A stretch of DNA of 64,000 nucleotides from Chryseobacterium sp. PMSZPI (GCF_002835665.1 NZ_PIZV01000055.1:44456-108455), one strand, 5' to 3'. Shown: positions 6,949 through 17,001, numbered from the stretch's first letter. Notes: generated from the sequence alone by a model not told the origin. Numbers and translations: made by a program.

Positions 6949-9534
6949 ATGAATCGGACTATTTTAATGAAGAATTACAGGCTTGCACTGTATCTTGGAT
7001 TAGCTATGGCATCGCCGGCTGTCCTTGCACAGAAAAAAGATACTGTAAAAACGACCAAGGACAAAACCGAAAAAGCTGATGTTTCATCATCAAAAAAAGC
7101 TAAAAAGATTGATGAACTGATTAAGAAAGGAACTTATAAAAAAGGGATTTTCAATACTATTCAGGTAAAAACAGATCTTTATTTTGAAATCCCGGACAGT
7201 TTAATGGGACGCCAGTTTTTGGTAGTGAACAAGCTGTCTCAGGTACCGTTGCAGGTAAATGAGGCTGGTTTGAACAAAGGAATGAACTATGAAAATAAAA
7301 TCATTTCTTTTTACAAAGACAGCGTTGCTAAAAAAGTTTGGGTAAGAACCTCTGAAGCTAAGGTGTCTTCTCCTAAAAATGACGCTATTACAAAATCTGT
7401 TAAAGATAACTTTTCAGGATCTGTCATTGAAGTTTTTGATATTGAAGCTCAGAACAATGATTCTACTTCGGTAGCCATCAAAGTGAATAAGGTTTTTGAC
7501 GGAAATCAAAAAAGCTTTAATGATGTATTGGCCAATGTTGGCCTTGGTGGATCAGTAAAATCAAGTCTTTCCTTTATTGAAGGAGTAAAAACATTCCCGG
7601 AAAACCTTGTGGTTAAATCTCAGCTGAGCACTTCAGTCAATGAAGGCGGAGTAGATTTACCGGTAACCCTTGGAGTAACCAGCAATCTGGTATTGCTCCC
7701 TAAAGTTCCTATGAAACCGAGAATTGCAGACGCAAGAGTAGGATTCTTCAGCGAAAAGCATTGGTCTTTTAACGATCAGCAGCAGAAAATGGATGAGAAA
7801 TTTTTCATCACCCGCTGGAACCTGGAACCTAAAGATGAAGACAAGGAAAAATATCTGAGAGGTGAATTGGTAGAGCCTAAAAAGCAGATCGTTTATTATA
7901 TCGATCCTTCAACCCCAAAACAATGGCGTGAAAAGATCATTGCAGGAGTTCATGACTGGCAGGTTGCTTTTGAACAGGCAGGTTTCAAAAATGCAGTGAT
8001 TGCTAAAATGCCGGATGAAAAAGATGAGGATTTCGATATTGATGATGTAAGATATTCCGTGATTACCTATGCAGCATCTCCAAAGTCTAATGCGATGGGA
8101 CCATCCGTAGTAGACCCAAGAAGTGGTGAGATCATTGAAGCAGATATTATCTGGTGGCACAATGTAATGACTTCTCTTCAGGAATGGATGAGAATTCAGA
8201 TAGGCCCTATAGATCCAAGAGCGAGAGCCAATAAGTTCAGTGATGAATATATGGGAGAGGCAATTCGTTTTGTATCGTCTCATGAAGTAGGACATACTTT
8301 TGGATTGAAGCATAATATGGGGTCTTCATTTGCATTCCCTGTAGAATCGCTTCGTTCTAAAGAGTTCACAGATAAAATGGGCGGAACGGCACCTTCTATC
8401 ATGGATTACGCACGTTACAACTATGTGGCACAGCCAGAAGATGGGGTAACAGCCATCACTCCAAAGATCGGAATCTATGATAAATATGCCATTGAATGGG
8501 GTTACCGTTGGTATCAGGATGAATTCGCTGAGAAAAAAGCATTAAAAAATCTGATTGATAAGCACGAAGATGATCCTTTGTACTTCTATGGGGAGCAACA
8601 GAGCTACCTTGAAACAATAGATCCGCGCTCACAGTCGGAAGATTTGGGTGATGATGCGATGAAAGCCAGCGAATACGGAATGAAAAACCTGAAGGTTGTA
8701 TCCAATAATCTTTTAAACTGGACGTATGAAGACGGTAAAGATTATACAGATGCAGGTAAATTATACATGGGTGTTATTGGGCAATGGGATCTGTATACAG
8801 GACATGTAATGGCGAATGTAGGTGGGATTTACCTGAACAATACCGTTTTTGGAAACAAGAAGAAAGCTTACGAAGCAGTGCCTGCTGAAACCCAGAGAAG
8901 AGCGGTTGATTACCTGGTTAAAAATTCAATCAATCTTCCGCAGTGGTTATTCTTTAACCCGATTACTGAGAAAACATATTCGGTGAAAAATTCACCAATG
9001 GGACCGTTTGAACAGACGCCATATACCCTGGCAAGAGGAATGCAATATGCCAACATCTATTCCCTGTTTATGGACGACCGATTGCTTAGACTCCTTGAGA
9101 ACGAGTTGAAGCATGAAGTTTCAGGTTCCAAAGAGGAAATTTATACCGTTGAAAACCTGTTTGAACAGGTGAGAACGGCCATTTTTAATAAGAAAGGAAG
9201 CCTCACGATGCTTGAGAAAATGGCGCAGAAAAATTACGTGGATGCATTGATTGTTTCGGTGAACAAATTATTCGAAAAAACAGCCGTAAAAACATTGAAA
9301 ACAGATCAGACATTAAATATGCCAATGATCTGTAACTATCATGAAGAAGGTAAAAACCTAAGAAACATCAATTATTCATCCATGAAGAGAGTATCTGAAG
9401 TTACGACGTACAAGAGAGCAGAGCTGCAAAAAGTTCTGAATATACTGAATAACACCAGATACAGAGGTGATGACGCTTCAAGAGCGCATTACACAGATTT
9501 AATTATTCGTATTGAAGAGGCTTTAAACAAATAA
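6949..9534 (+). CDS. Secreted zinc-dependent metalloprotease (DUF5117/DUF5118/DUF4953 type)
   Basis: An 861-residue zincin. A signal peptide (LALYLGLAMASPAVLAQ) is followed by a lysine-rich segment and the DUF5118/DUF5117-like regions. The catalytic helix HEVGHTFGLKH at residues 445-455 supplies the three zinc ligands and the catalytic Glu, and SIMDYARYNY provides a metzincin-type Met-turn. The long C-terminal half corresponds to the conserved region of this Bacteroidota family. It is probably exported to the periplasm or cell surface to cut proteins or peptides. It starts the operon with susC (6-base gap) and susD, so the protease and importer are made together. Met7 (6967) is an alternative start that leaves a more compact signal peptide. 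Confidence 0.9.
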   Translation: MNRTILMKNYRLALYLGLAMASPAVLAQKKDTVKTTKDKTEKADVSSSKKAKKIDELIKKGTYKKGIFNTIQVKTDLYFEIPDSLMGRQFLVVNKLSQVPLQVNEAGLNKGMNYENKIISFYKDSVAKKVWVRTSEAKVSSPKNDAITKSVKDNFSGSVIEVFDIEAQNNDSTSVAIKVNKVFDGNQKSFNDVLANVGLGGSVKSSLSFIEGVKTFPENLVVKSQLSTSVNEGGVDLPVTLGVTSNLVLLPKVPMKPRIADARVGFFSEKHWSFNDQQQKMDEKFFITRWNLEPKDEDKEKYLRGELVEPKKQIVYYIDPSTPKQWREKIIAGVHDWQVAFEQAGFKNAVIAKMPDEKDEDFDIDDVRYSVITYAASPKSNAMGPSVVDPRSGEIIEADIIWWHNVMTSLQEWMRIQIGPIDPRARANKFSDEYMGEAIRFVSSHEVGHTFGLKHNMGSSFAFPVESLRSKEFTDKMGGTAPSIMDYARYNYVAQPEDGVTAITPKIGIYDKYAIEWGYRWYQDEFAEKKALKNLIDKHEDDPLYFYGEQQSYLETIDPRSQSEDLGDDAMKASEYGMKNLKVVSNNLLNWTYEDGKDYTDAGKLYMGVIGQWDLYTGHVMANVGGIYLNNTVFGNKKKAYEAVPAETQRRAVDYLVKNSINLPQWLFFNPITEKTYSVKNSPMGPFEQTPYTLARGMQYANIYSLFMDDRLLRLLENELKHEVSGSKEEIYTVENLFEQVRTAIFNKKGSLTMLEKMAQKNYVDALIVSVNKLFEKTAVKTLKTDQTLNMPMICNYHEEGKNLRNINYSSMKRVSEVTTYKRAELQKVLNILNNTRYRGDDASRAHYTDLIIRIEEALNK

Positions 9535-9540
9535 ACAGCA

Positions 9541-12500
9541 ATGAAAAAAACTCTAATCCTTTTACCTCTTTTAGCGGCCCAGGTTGCGTTGGCTCAGGAA
9601 AAAAAGACCATTACAGGGAAGATAGAAGATGGTAATACTTCCAGCGTAATTGCTGGAGCATCCATAAAAATAGAAACTCAGTCCGTTTCTACAAAAACCG
9701 ATCTGGATGGCATTATCGAAAGTGTATCCGTAGGTACGGTAGCCGATAAAGACGGGAAATTTATACTGGAAATTCCGGTAGGTACAAAATCTATTCTGGT
9801 AAGCTATCCTGGATATGAATCCCGTATTATTCTGATTAATGAAGATAAAACCAATTATACGGTAAGATTGGCTCCTGAAGTTTCAGATAAAAATAAAATT
9901 CAGGAAGTTATCATTACCGGATATCAGAAGATTGAAAAACGTAAGCAGACTTCGGCAGTTTCTACGGTAAAAATGGATAACATCAACCAGGCTGGGGTAG
10001 CGAGTGTAGACCAGATGCTATCCGGACAGATTGCCGGGGTAGTGGTAACTCCGGAAACAGGATCTCCGGGTGGACCTGCAAAAATCAGAATCCGTGGAAC
10101 AGCTTCTTTGTCTGGTCCTCAGGATCCGCTATGGGTAATTGATGGACTTCCGTTAGAAGGAAATGATGTACCTAACTTCAGTGACAAGGATAATATCGAT
10201 CAGCTTCAGAACTTCTCCATTGCAGGACTGAATCCGAATGATATTGAAGATATTACCATTCTGAAAGATGCTGCAGCAACGGCTATTTATGGAGCAAGAG
10301 CAGCCAATGGGGTAATTTCCATCACTACAAAGAAAGGAAAGAAAGGAAATATGAGAATCAATTTCTCTGCCGATACTTTCGTAACAGCCCGTCCTGATTT
10401 CGATAAGCTAAATCTGATGAATGCATCAGAGAAAGTAGATCTTGAATTAATGCTTGCCAAGCGTTCAGATCTTACTTACCGTGCAGATAGAGGGGAAGTG
10501 ATGAGGATTTTAACTCAAAATAACCAGCTTAATGATTTTAGGAGCGGTGGTCTTGATGCTTTAACACCGTTCACCCGTAACCAAATCAATGCGTTAAGAA
10601 ACAACAGTACAGATTGGGGAAAACTATTGTACAGAAATGCGATCAATAGACAATATGGAGTAAGTGTTTCCGGAGGTGGAGAAAGTGCAGATTACTATTT
10701 CTCTTTAGGGTATTTTGATGAACAGGGAACCACTATTGGTACAGGATTCAAACGTTATAACCTGACTTTAAAGAATAATTATAAATTAAGCGATAAGTTA
10801 ACGGCTGGGATCTCTGTTTTTGGGACTGCGAGTGAGAAAGAATCATTTATGACAGATGCTGACGCTGCGGCAAGCCCTGTTAATTATTCAAGAAATGCTA
10901 ATCCTTATCTGTCACCTTACAATGCTGATGGAAGCTACAGATATGATAAAGATATAGATGGTTTTAAAGATGTATATGTTCCGTTCAACTTCCTGGAGGA
11001 AAGAGAGAATACAGATTATACACTGAAAAATCACTCTCTGAAAGCGATCTTAGATTTAGAGTATAAAGTTTCAAAAAGCCTGAAATTTACTTCTCAGTTG
11101 GGTATTCAATATGATACCAATAAAACGGAAAAGTATGCTGCTGAAAATACTTATTTTACAAGAAAGTTCAGAGAAGGAACGCGTTATTATAAGGACGGAC
11201 AATACCGTTATTATTTACCTGTAGGAGGAATAAAACAAAACTGGGATAATGATTTCTTCCAATACAATTGGAAATTACAGGGAACATACAGTACCAAAAT
11301 CAATTCCGTACATGAAATTGACTTGATGGCTGGTACCGAAATTCGTAAGACGGATGATAATACAACGCTTACCAGAGCATTTGGTTATAATGCTTCTACA
11401 AAAACCGGAACACCAATTGTTTTCCCAAGCTCCAACGATGCTGCGGAAAAGAAATATGAAACTTACCGTGAAATGCCTCGTGTAGAAAATGCCTATGCTT
11501 CAATGTTTGCTACAGCGTCTTATACCTACGATCAGAAGTATACATTTTTCGGAAGTGTAAGATATGATGGTACTAATTTGTTTGGGGTTAATAAAAAGTA
11601 CAGGTATTTACCAATATGGGCAGTTTCAGGATCATGGCTGGTAACGAAGGAGAACTTTATGCAGAATATCACTCCTGTTTCCAATCTTAGACTGAGAGCG
11701 TCTTATGGTCTTCAGGGAAATATTGACCGTAATACTTCACCATTCTTCATTGGTGAATACAATTATGCTAATATTCTTCCGGGAATGAGAGAAGATGTAA
11801 TCAATGTAATCAGCCCGCCAAATGATAAGCTTCGTTGGGAAAAAACCACGAACGTGAACTTTGGTCTTGACTTGGGATTATTCAAGAACCGTATCAACCT
11901 TACCGCGGATGTTTACAGCAGAAAAGGTACGGATATGATCAGTATGAGAGAAACTCCGCTTGAATCAGGATTCGAATACACAATGGCAAACTGGGGAAGT
12001 CTTACCAATAAAGGTTTTGAATTGGCAATTTCTACCAGAAATATCAATAAAGAAAACTTCAAATGGTCAACTACGATCAATTTTGCTCATAACAAAAGTA
12101 ACGTAGTAAGTGAACAGCCTCGTGATAATGCCCGTCTTCCTACCAGAGAAGGACTTCCAGTAAATGCTGTTTTTGCGTTAAAGACTGCAGGAATAGATGA
12201 AAATGGAAACCCAATGTTCTGGAAAGGGAACGAAAAAGTGAAAATTGAAGATTTATTTGGATTGTATGATCCTTATGCAGATTTCCTTCCTGGTTATTTT
12301 GCACAGTCAAAGCTTTCCAATGAAGAAATGAGAAATCTGTTTACCTATGTAGGAGATAGAGATCCGAAATTTACCGGAGGTATCATTAATACCTTTAAAA
12401 TACATGATTTTGACTTAACGGTATCTGCAACATTCAATTTTAAACAGACGGTGATGAAAACCCCATCGTATAAAGGAATGGAGCTGGACAGAGGAAGAAA

Positions 12501-12870
12501 TTATACAAGAGATATCTACGAGGCAGGAACTTCACTTCCGGGGATTACAAGTCCTGAAATGGATAGCAACCCAGGATGGATGGGCAATAAATGGCTTACA
12601 GATAACAACTATAATATTTACAATTTGTTAGATATCTGGGCTAAGGAGATCAGCTATGTAAGAATCAGCAGTATCCGTTTAGGGTATACACTTCCTAAGC
12701 AATTTACCAGCCCAATGGGAATCAGTAGTTTGAGATTGAGTGTTGAGGGCCGTAACCTTTTTGTATTCAGTAACGGATACAAAGGATATTTTGATCCGGA
12801 AACGTATGGAAATATTTATGCACAGCCTATTACCCGTTCAGTGACACTTGGATTTAATGTTTCTTTTTAA
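9541..12870 (+). CDS. SusC/RagA-type TonB-linked outer-membrane transporter
   Basis: A 1109-residue TonB-dependent receptor. After a signal peptide (ILLPLLAAQVALAQ) comes a carboxypeptidase-regulatory-like domain (residues ~22-108), a TonB-box-like EVIITGYQK at about 122, the plug domain (~125-270) with VWVIDG-like and IEDITILKDAAATAIYGARA signatures, and a 22-strand barrel ending in VTLGFNVSF. With SusD it forms a lidded importer that takes up oligosaccharides or peptides. The substrate is not readable from sequence, but the co-transcribed metalloprotease and the absence of glycoside hydrolases favour peptides (inference). The gap to susD is 12 bases. Confidence 0.93.
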   Translation: MKKTLILLPLLAAQVALAQEKKTITGKIEDGNTSSVIAGASIKIETQSVSTKTDLDGIIESVSVGTVADKDGKFILEIPVGTKSILVSYPGYESRIILINEDKTNYTVRLAPEVSDKNKIQEVIITGYQKIEKRKQTSAVSTVKMDNINQAGVASVDQMLSGQIAGVVVTPETGSPGGPAKIRIRGTASLSGPQDPLWVIDGLPLEGNDVPNFSDKDNIDQLQNFSIAGLNPNDIEDITILKDAAATAIYGARAANGVISITTKKGKKGNMRINFSADTFVTARPDFDKLNLMNASEKVDLELMLAKRSDLTYRADRGEVMRILTQNNQLNDFRSGGLDALTPFTRNQINALRNNSTDWGKLLYRNAINRQYGVSVSGGGESADYYFSLGYFDEQGTTIGTGFKRYNLTLKNNYKLSDKLTAGISVFGTASEKESFMTDADAAASPVNYSRNANPYLSPYNADGSYRYDKDIDGFKDVYVPFNFLEERENTDYTLKNHSLKAILDLEYKVSKSLKFTSQLGIQYDTNKTEKYAAENTYFTRKFREGTRYYKDGQYRYYLPVGGIKQNWDNDFFQYNWKLQGTYSTKINSVHEIDLMAGTEIRKTDDNTTLTRAFGYNASTKTGTPIVFPSSNDAAEKKYETYREMPRVENAYASMFATASYTYDQKYTFFGSVRYDGTNLFGVNKKYRYLPIWAVSGSWLVTKENFMQNITPVSNLRLRASYGLQGNIDRNTSPFFIGEYNYANILPGMREDVINVISPPNDKLRWEKTTNVNFGLDLGLFKNRINLTADVYSRKGTDMISMRETPLESGFEYTMANWGSLTNKGFELAISTRNINKENFKWSTTINFAHNKSNVVSEQPRDNARLPTREGLPVNAVFALKTAGIDENGNPMFWKGNEKVKIEDLFGLYDPYADFLPGYFAQSKLSNEEMRNLFTYVGDRDPKFTGGIINTFKIHDFDLTVSATFNFKQTVMKTPSYKGMELDRGRNYTRDIYEAGTSLPGITSPEMDSNPGWMGNKWLTDNNYNIYNLLDIWAKEISYVRISSIRLGYTLPKQFTSPMGISSLRLSVEGRNLFVFSNGYKGYFDPETYGNIYAQPITRSVTLGFNVSF

Positions 12871-12882
12871 AACTTGAAAAAA

Positions 12883-14205
12883 ATGAGAAAAATAACAACA
12901 TTTATCGCATTAGCAGCTCTTAGTTTTACCAGCATAGGATGTGATAGATTTTTAGATATACAGCCGGAAGGTAAAGTAGTTCCTGTAAATGCAGAAGATT
13001 ACAGAAAGGTGCTTACCTCTGCCTATTCAAAATATCCGGAACACAGATCTTTATTGGCATTACGTACAGATGAGCTTAGTTTGGATGAAAGTGCCAGTGG
13101 TTTTGCTTACAATCGTGAACTTGCCATGTGGAAAGATACCGGTTATGATTCCAATACAGGAGAATATCCTTGGGTAAGATTCTATTCCGTGATCTTTTAC
13201 CTGAATCAGATCATCAATGAAGGGAGTAAGACAATGGCTGAGTCTCCTGAGAAACAACAAATATTGGGTGAAGCATATGCATTGCGTGCCTATTCATATT
13301 TTGATCTTGTTAATTTATATGGTAAGCAATACAACCCTGCTACAGCATCTACAGACAAAGGAGTACCCATCAGTTTAGAAATTGATGTGGAGGCGGTATT
13401 GAAGCCTTCTACCGTACAGCAAGTGTATGATCAGATCCATTCTGATATTGCAAAAGCAGAAGGAATGATGCAGGAACAACAGCAGCCAACAGGAAGTAAT
13501 TACAGGTTTTCCAAAATTTCTTTAAAAGCTTTACAGGCAAGAATTGCATTGTATCAGGGAGATTGGAATAAAGCTTTGGATTATTCACAGCAGGTGCTTT
13601 CTATCAATGATGGTTTAAGTAATTTAAACACAACCAATGTAGCTCCGCACCACTATGCTTCAGTAGAATCAATCATGGCTTTGGATAATGCCTTCAATGG
13701 TTCTGTGAAGAATAATTTATCCTATGCTGCTCCAGAGCTTATCTCATCATATAATAAAACAACAGATAAGAGATTCGGACTTTATTTTGAAAAAGCACCT
13801 GATCGTTACAATGTGATTAAAAAAGGAGATTCAGACTTTAGAGTAACCTTCAGAACAGCAGAAATGTATTTTATAAAATCTGAAGCATTACTGAAACTGA
13901 ACAGACTTGATGAGGCTAAAGAAACTCTGTTAAAAGTTTTAAAAAACAGATATATTCCGGAAGGATACACGTCTGTTCAAAGCGCAATTGCTCCAATGAA
14001 TACCTCAGATTTCATGAATTTTCTTCTGGATGAAAGGTTTAGAGAATTTGCAGTGGAAGGTCACCGTTGGTTTGATCTGAGAAGAGCAAATCAGAAGAAG
14101 ATCGTTCATACAGTTGGTGGAAAAGAATATATTCTTGAACAAAATGATCCAAGATATACAATAGCATATCCGCAAAGTGCAAGAAAAAATAATCCTAATT
14201 TATAG
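12883..14205 (+). CDS. SusD/RagB-type surface lipoprotein
   Basis: A 440-residue substrate-capturing lid protein for the preceding SusC. The signal peptide ends in the lipobox SIGC, with Cys20 as the lipid-anchored residue. The sequence DRFLDIQPEGKVVP directly after it, the TPR-like helices (EAYALRAYSYFDLVNLYGKQY, shown in part as ALRAYSYFDLVNLYG) and the C-terminal RFREFAVEGHRWFDLRR are diagnostic of SusD. An in-frame TTG at 12874 is possible, but the ATG at 12883 gives the cleaner signal. The protein is somewhat shorter than many sugar-type SusD proteins. A strong terminator follows 26 bases after the stop, ending the operon. Confidence 0.92.
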   Translation: MRKITTFIALAALSFTSIGCDRFLDIQPEGKVVPVNAEDYRKVLTSAYSKYPEHRSLLALRTDELSLDESASGFAYNRELAMWKDTGYDSNTGEYPWVRFYSVIFYLNQIINEGSKTMAESPEKQQILGEAYALRAYSYFDLVNLYGKQYNPATASTDKGVPISLEIDVEAVLKPSTVQQVYDQIHSDIAKAEGMMQEQQQPTGSNYRFSKISLKALQARIALYQGDWNKALDYSQQVLSINDGLSNLNTTNVAPHHYASVESIMALDNAFNGSVKNNLSYAAPELISSYNKTTDKRFGLYFEKAPDRYNVIKKGDSDFRVTFRTAEMYFIKSEALLKLNRLDEAKETLLKVLKNRYIPEGYTSVQSAIAPMNTSDFMNFLLDERFREFAVEGHRWFDLRRANQKKIVHTVGGKEYILEQNDPRYTIAYPQSARKNNPNL

Positions 14206-14230
14206 AACACTTCATATTAACAACCCCTGA

Positions 14231-14266
14231 AACCGCTAGAATTTAACCGTTCTAGCGGTTTTTTTG
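14231..14266 (+). terminator. Rho-independent terminator after susD
   Basis: AACCGCTAGA at 14231-14240 pairs perfectly with TCTAGCGGTT at 14251-14260, followed by a run of T. It ends the protease-susCD operon and runs directly into the promoter of the response regulator gene. Confidence 0.88.
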
Positions 14267-14274
14267 TACTTTTG
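14267..14274 (+). promoter_or_regulatory. -7 box (TACTTTTG) of the LytTR regulator gene
   Basis: TACTTTTG matches TAnnTTTG and lies only 4 bases before the ATG at 14279, so the transcript would be leaderless or nearly so. It follows the T-run of the susD terminator without a gap. Confidence 0.55.
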
Positions 14275-14278
14275 CAGT

Positions 14279-15043
14279 ATGAAAATTGCCATTATAGAAG
14301 ATGAGCTGCTGGCTGTTAATTATCTGAAAGACCTTTTAGATAAACAAAACATCATTCCTGTTACGGAAATAGTGGTTCTTCGTTCCAAAAAAAAGGCAAT
14401 AGATTTCTTTGAAAATAACTCCGCCGATCTTATTTTTATGGATATTCATCTTGGCGACGGGATGAGCCTTGAAATTTTTGAGCAGGTAGAGCTTTTTACA
14501 CCCATTATTTTCATTACTGCATTTGATGAGTATGCGATGCGGGTTTTCAAACATTTTACGATAGATTATGTCCTGAAACCTTTTGAAGAAGAAGATCTCC
14601 ATCAGGCATTACAGAAATTTGTTTCCATCAGGAATAATTTTGATCCCGAACCTTTGTTGAAATCCATTTCTACCTTACGTCAGGGTGAAGATCCTGAAAT
14701 GATGAAACGTTTCATGGTGAGAGAAGGCAATAAGCTGAGATCTGTAGACGAACAAAATACAGCTTATTTCTTTGCTTCCGGAAAATATCTTTTCCTTACT
14801 ACAAAGGATAATCAAACTTATATTTTTGATGATACCATTAAGGATATTATCCAGAAACTCAATCCCCAGGTTTTCTTTAAAGTGAACCGTAAGTTTATCA
14901 TCAATAAAGACGCGATTACAGAGATCATCAAACATTCAAGCCAAAAAGTAGAACTGAAACTTTCTCCCGAACCGGAAGTAAGCTCAGAAATTTTTATCAG
15001 TAAAACGCAGATTACGGACTGTCTGAACTGGCTGAATAGCTAA
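14279..15043 (+). CDS. LytTR-family response regulator
   Basis: A 254-residue regulator. The receiver domain (1-~120) has the acidic pair in IIEDE, the phospho-accepting Asp55 in LIFMDIHLGDG, Thr80 and Lys100 in YVLKPF. The C-terminal LytTR DNA-binding domain covers about 145-254 (FMVREGNKLRSVDEQNTAYF, FKVNRKFIINKDAITEI). It is the likely partner of the LytS-type kinase at 5240 and the likely regulator of the protease-susCD operon between them. The reading frame extends 5 codons upstream to a TTG, but the ATG at 14279 matches the standard start. It has its own promoter right after the susD terminator. Confidence 0.92.
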   Translation: MKIAIIEDELLAVNYLKDLLDKQNIIPVTEIVVLRSKKKAIDFFENNSADLIFMDIHLGDGMSLEIFEQVELFTPIIFITAFDEYAMRVFKHFTIDYVLKPFEEEDLHQALQKFVSIRNNFDPEPLLKSISTLRQGEDPEMMKRFMVREGNKLRSVDEQNTAYFFASGKYLFLTTKDNQTYIFDDTIKDIIQKLNPQVFFKVNRKFIINKDAITEIIKHSSQKVELKLSPEPEVSSEIFISKTQITDCLNWLNS

Positions 15044-15076
15044 TGATATCCGACTTCATTTTGATTGTATCGGCAT

Positions 15077-15109
15077 AAAAAAACAGGCTTTTAGGCCTGC
15101 TTTGTTTTT
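15077..15109. terminator. Bidirectional terminator between convergent genes
   Basis: CAGGC at 15084-15088 pairs with GCCTG at 15095-15099, flanked by an A-run on the left and a T-rich run on the right. It serves the LytTR regulator gene and the convergent T9SS protein gene. Confidence 0.78.
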
Positions 15110-15126
15110 AATTATATTTTTTGTTT

Positions 15127-16479
15127 TTATCTTGTTAAAATAACCTTACGGGTATAGACTTTTTTATCCCTTGTTTGCAGGGTTAGCATATAAACACCTC
15201 CCGGTAATGTTGTCGGCAGATCAAAAGTTTTGGAAGTAAACTTTGAACGATATACTTCTTTACCGGAAGTATTACTGATAAAGATCTCTGAGCCTTCCAT
15301 AGGGAAGTTACTCTCTATTGCTATCTGTCCTGTGGTAGGGTTAGGGGATATGGTGAATATTTCGTTTATAGTTTCAGTTTGGAGAGTATTAGTATCAATC
15401 GATTTGTTGAGTGAGGTATTGTAAGACTGTGCTAGTGCTAAGATCTCAGTATCACTGAGTTCCCTATGGTAAATAATGAGTTCATCTATACTAGCATTTA
15501 TCATGCTTAAAATAATGGCTAACTGATTGCCATTTATTATTATACCTTTTCCAGGTACAAATTTCCCATCGCGGTATAAACTTGCAGATTCGGGATTAAT
15601 TTTGATTGTATAATGTCTGAATTCAGGTTCATTTTGTATTTTAAAGTGTCTTTCTCCAAACAGATTAGTTAAAAATAAAATTTCCGAGTTATTTGTTGTG
15701 GCTTTTGCCCAGAAGGAGATTGTAGCATAAGGATTTAAAGGAATATCGCCAGCGTAAAGAGGGGTATTGGTATCTCCTAATGCTTTTCCACAAACTCCAT
15801 TTGAGAATAATAAATTATTGACATATGGAGGTGTTAAGCTAGTTCCTCTTATGATGTCAATTTTACTATTCCCATCGAATGGAAAATAATAGGCAGGGTC
15901 AAGAGGAGGATTACCACATGTTGTGAATCGGGATGGAAGATGGTGAACATAGTATATTCGGAGGTCTTCTCCCAGCCCAACAAGACCGCTGTGAATGGAA
16001 AGCTCTATTTTGGTAAAGGGTTTGGTGGTTGTAAATTCAATAGTACCTTTGTTGGGATCGGGACCGGGCTTCAGCATGTTGAGGTCTATTTTTTTGTAGT
16101 CATTGTTTGTAGTGTTTCCGTTAAATGTTTCGATATAAATATCTCTTTTCGCTTGTTCTTTTATTGATACGTTTGGAGTTTCTATACCGATGGTTAGCTT
16201 TCGAAAACCGGGAACCAGATTCTGGAAATTAAAAGTCTGTATAATTCTGGCATTTATACCTATTGGTATCCTTAAGGTGGCATAATCATTTTCATTACTT
16301 CCTATACTTTTTTCAGAGTCTACTACATTACAGAGTACACAGCCTCCGGTTGCCACGTGGGTTTCACTGTTGGGATAAGTCTTCTCTAGTTGTGCATAGG
16401 TAAAGATATGCGTAAAAACGAATAAGGTTGCCCATAATGCTTTTTGCATTTTGCTGGAACATAAAGATAAATTTTTCAT
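15127..16479 (-). CDS. T9SS-secreted LamG-like surface protein
   Basis: A 450-residue secreted protein. The signal peptide ends near FTHIFTYAQ. The middle (about 190-350) looks like a LamG/concanavalin-type fold (YYFPFDGNSKIDIIRGTSL, ATISFWAKATTNNSE, IDELIIYHRELSDTEILALA). The C-terminal ~75 residues are a type A T9SS sorting domain (FTISPNPTTGQIAIES, GGVYMLTLQT, KVILTR), which directs export through the type IX system and surface attachment. A probable adhesin or glycan-binding protein; the ligand is unknown. Met1 or Met11 could be the start. A TACCTTTG box upstream supports either. Confidence 0.85.
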   Translation of the reverse strand: MKNLSLCSSKMQKALWATLFVFTHIFTYAQLEKTYPNSETHVATGGCVLCNVVDSEKSIGSNENDYATLRIPIGINARIIQTFNFQNLVPGFRKLTIGIETPNVSIKEQAKRDIYIETFNGNTTNNDYKKIDLNMLKPGPDPNKGTIEFTTTKPFTKIELSIHSGLVGLGEDLRIYYVHHLPSRFTTCGNPPLDPAYYFPFDGNSKIDIIRGTSLTPPYVNNLLFSNGVCGKALGDTNTPLYAGDIPLNPYATISFWAKATTNNSEILFLTNLFGERHFKIQNEPEFRHYTIKINPESASLYRDGKFVPGKGIIINGNQLAIILSMINASIDELIIYHRELSDTEILALAQSYNTSLNKSIDTNTLQTETINEIFTISPNPTTGQIAIESNFPMEGSEIFISNTSGKEVYRSKFTSKTFDLPTTLPGGVYMLTLQTRDKKVYTRKVILTR

Positions 16480-16510
16480 ATTTTGAGAATTTTGGTTGTT
16501 TATTTTAATT

Positions 16511-16518
16511 CAAAGGTA
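16511..16518 (-). promoter_or_regulatory. -7 box (TACCTTTG) for the LamG/T9SS gene
   Basis: On the minus strand TACCTTTG matches TAnnTTTG, about 31 bases before the ATG at 16479. No clear -33 element is visible. Confidence 0.45.
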
Positions 16519-16631
16519 TGAGAATAATTTTGATTTTAATTGTTGTATGTTAAAAAAATAATAATTATTTTATATTTGATTAATATTGATAGTTGTTTAT
16601 TGAGTCGAATAATTAAATTGTTTTGGTTTAT

Positions 16632-17001
16632 TATCAAAAAAATAATAAATGATATGGCTTTGGGAGGACTAACTTTAGAATCAAGCATAAAAGTTGGAAA
16701 GATTGGAATATTTAGATCTGTTAATTTTTAAATTTAAAAGGATCTCTGTTATATGGTGTTGTATTGTTAGGAAGCAAAGGCTGAGTCAACTTTATTGAGT
16801 CTTTCTAAGTCTACACATATATAAATTGCTTCATCAGCGATCTTTATCGGTTTCTTAGCTCATTTATCAATAATAATTAAATCTTGTCTTTGCGTTGAAA
16901 TTAAATTTCAATATAAAGCTTAGAGGCGTGAAAGATAGAACATTTTTCCTCTTTAGATTAACCAAAATTTTGCTTAGTCCACAACTTTTGGGACTGATCC
17001 T
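16632..17001. repeat. Decayed copy A of a ~0.35 kb intergenic repeat
   Basis: This stretch aligns end to end with 26502-26845. The best-conserved part is a ~42-base block at about 16885-16926, centred on the palindrome TTGAAATTAAATTTCAA. The right end, CCACAACTTTTGGGACTGATCC, shown here as 16980-17001, resembles an insertion-sequence end. Hairpins that are perfect in copy B have mismatches here, so this copy appears the more decayed. No reading frame is shared by the copies. The gene-free stretch 16480-17130 otherwise holds nothing I can identify. Confidence 0.75.

Noticed and set aside
7909..8313. A 134-codon minus-strand frame
   Set aside because: It is antisense to the catalytic region of the metalloprotease, whose HEVGHTFGLKH motif fixes the coding strand.
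16540..16731. A 63-codon plus-strand frame before the tRNA genes
   Set aside because: Low-complexity Ile/Lys/Asn composition typical of random AT-rich DNA; it overlaps repeat copy A.
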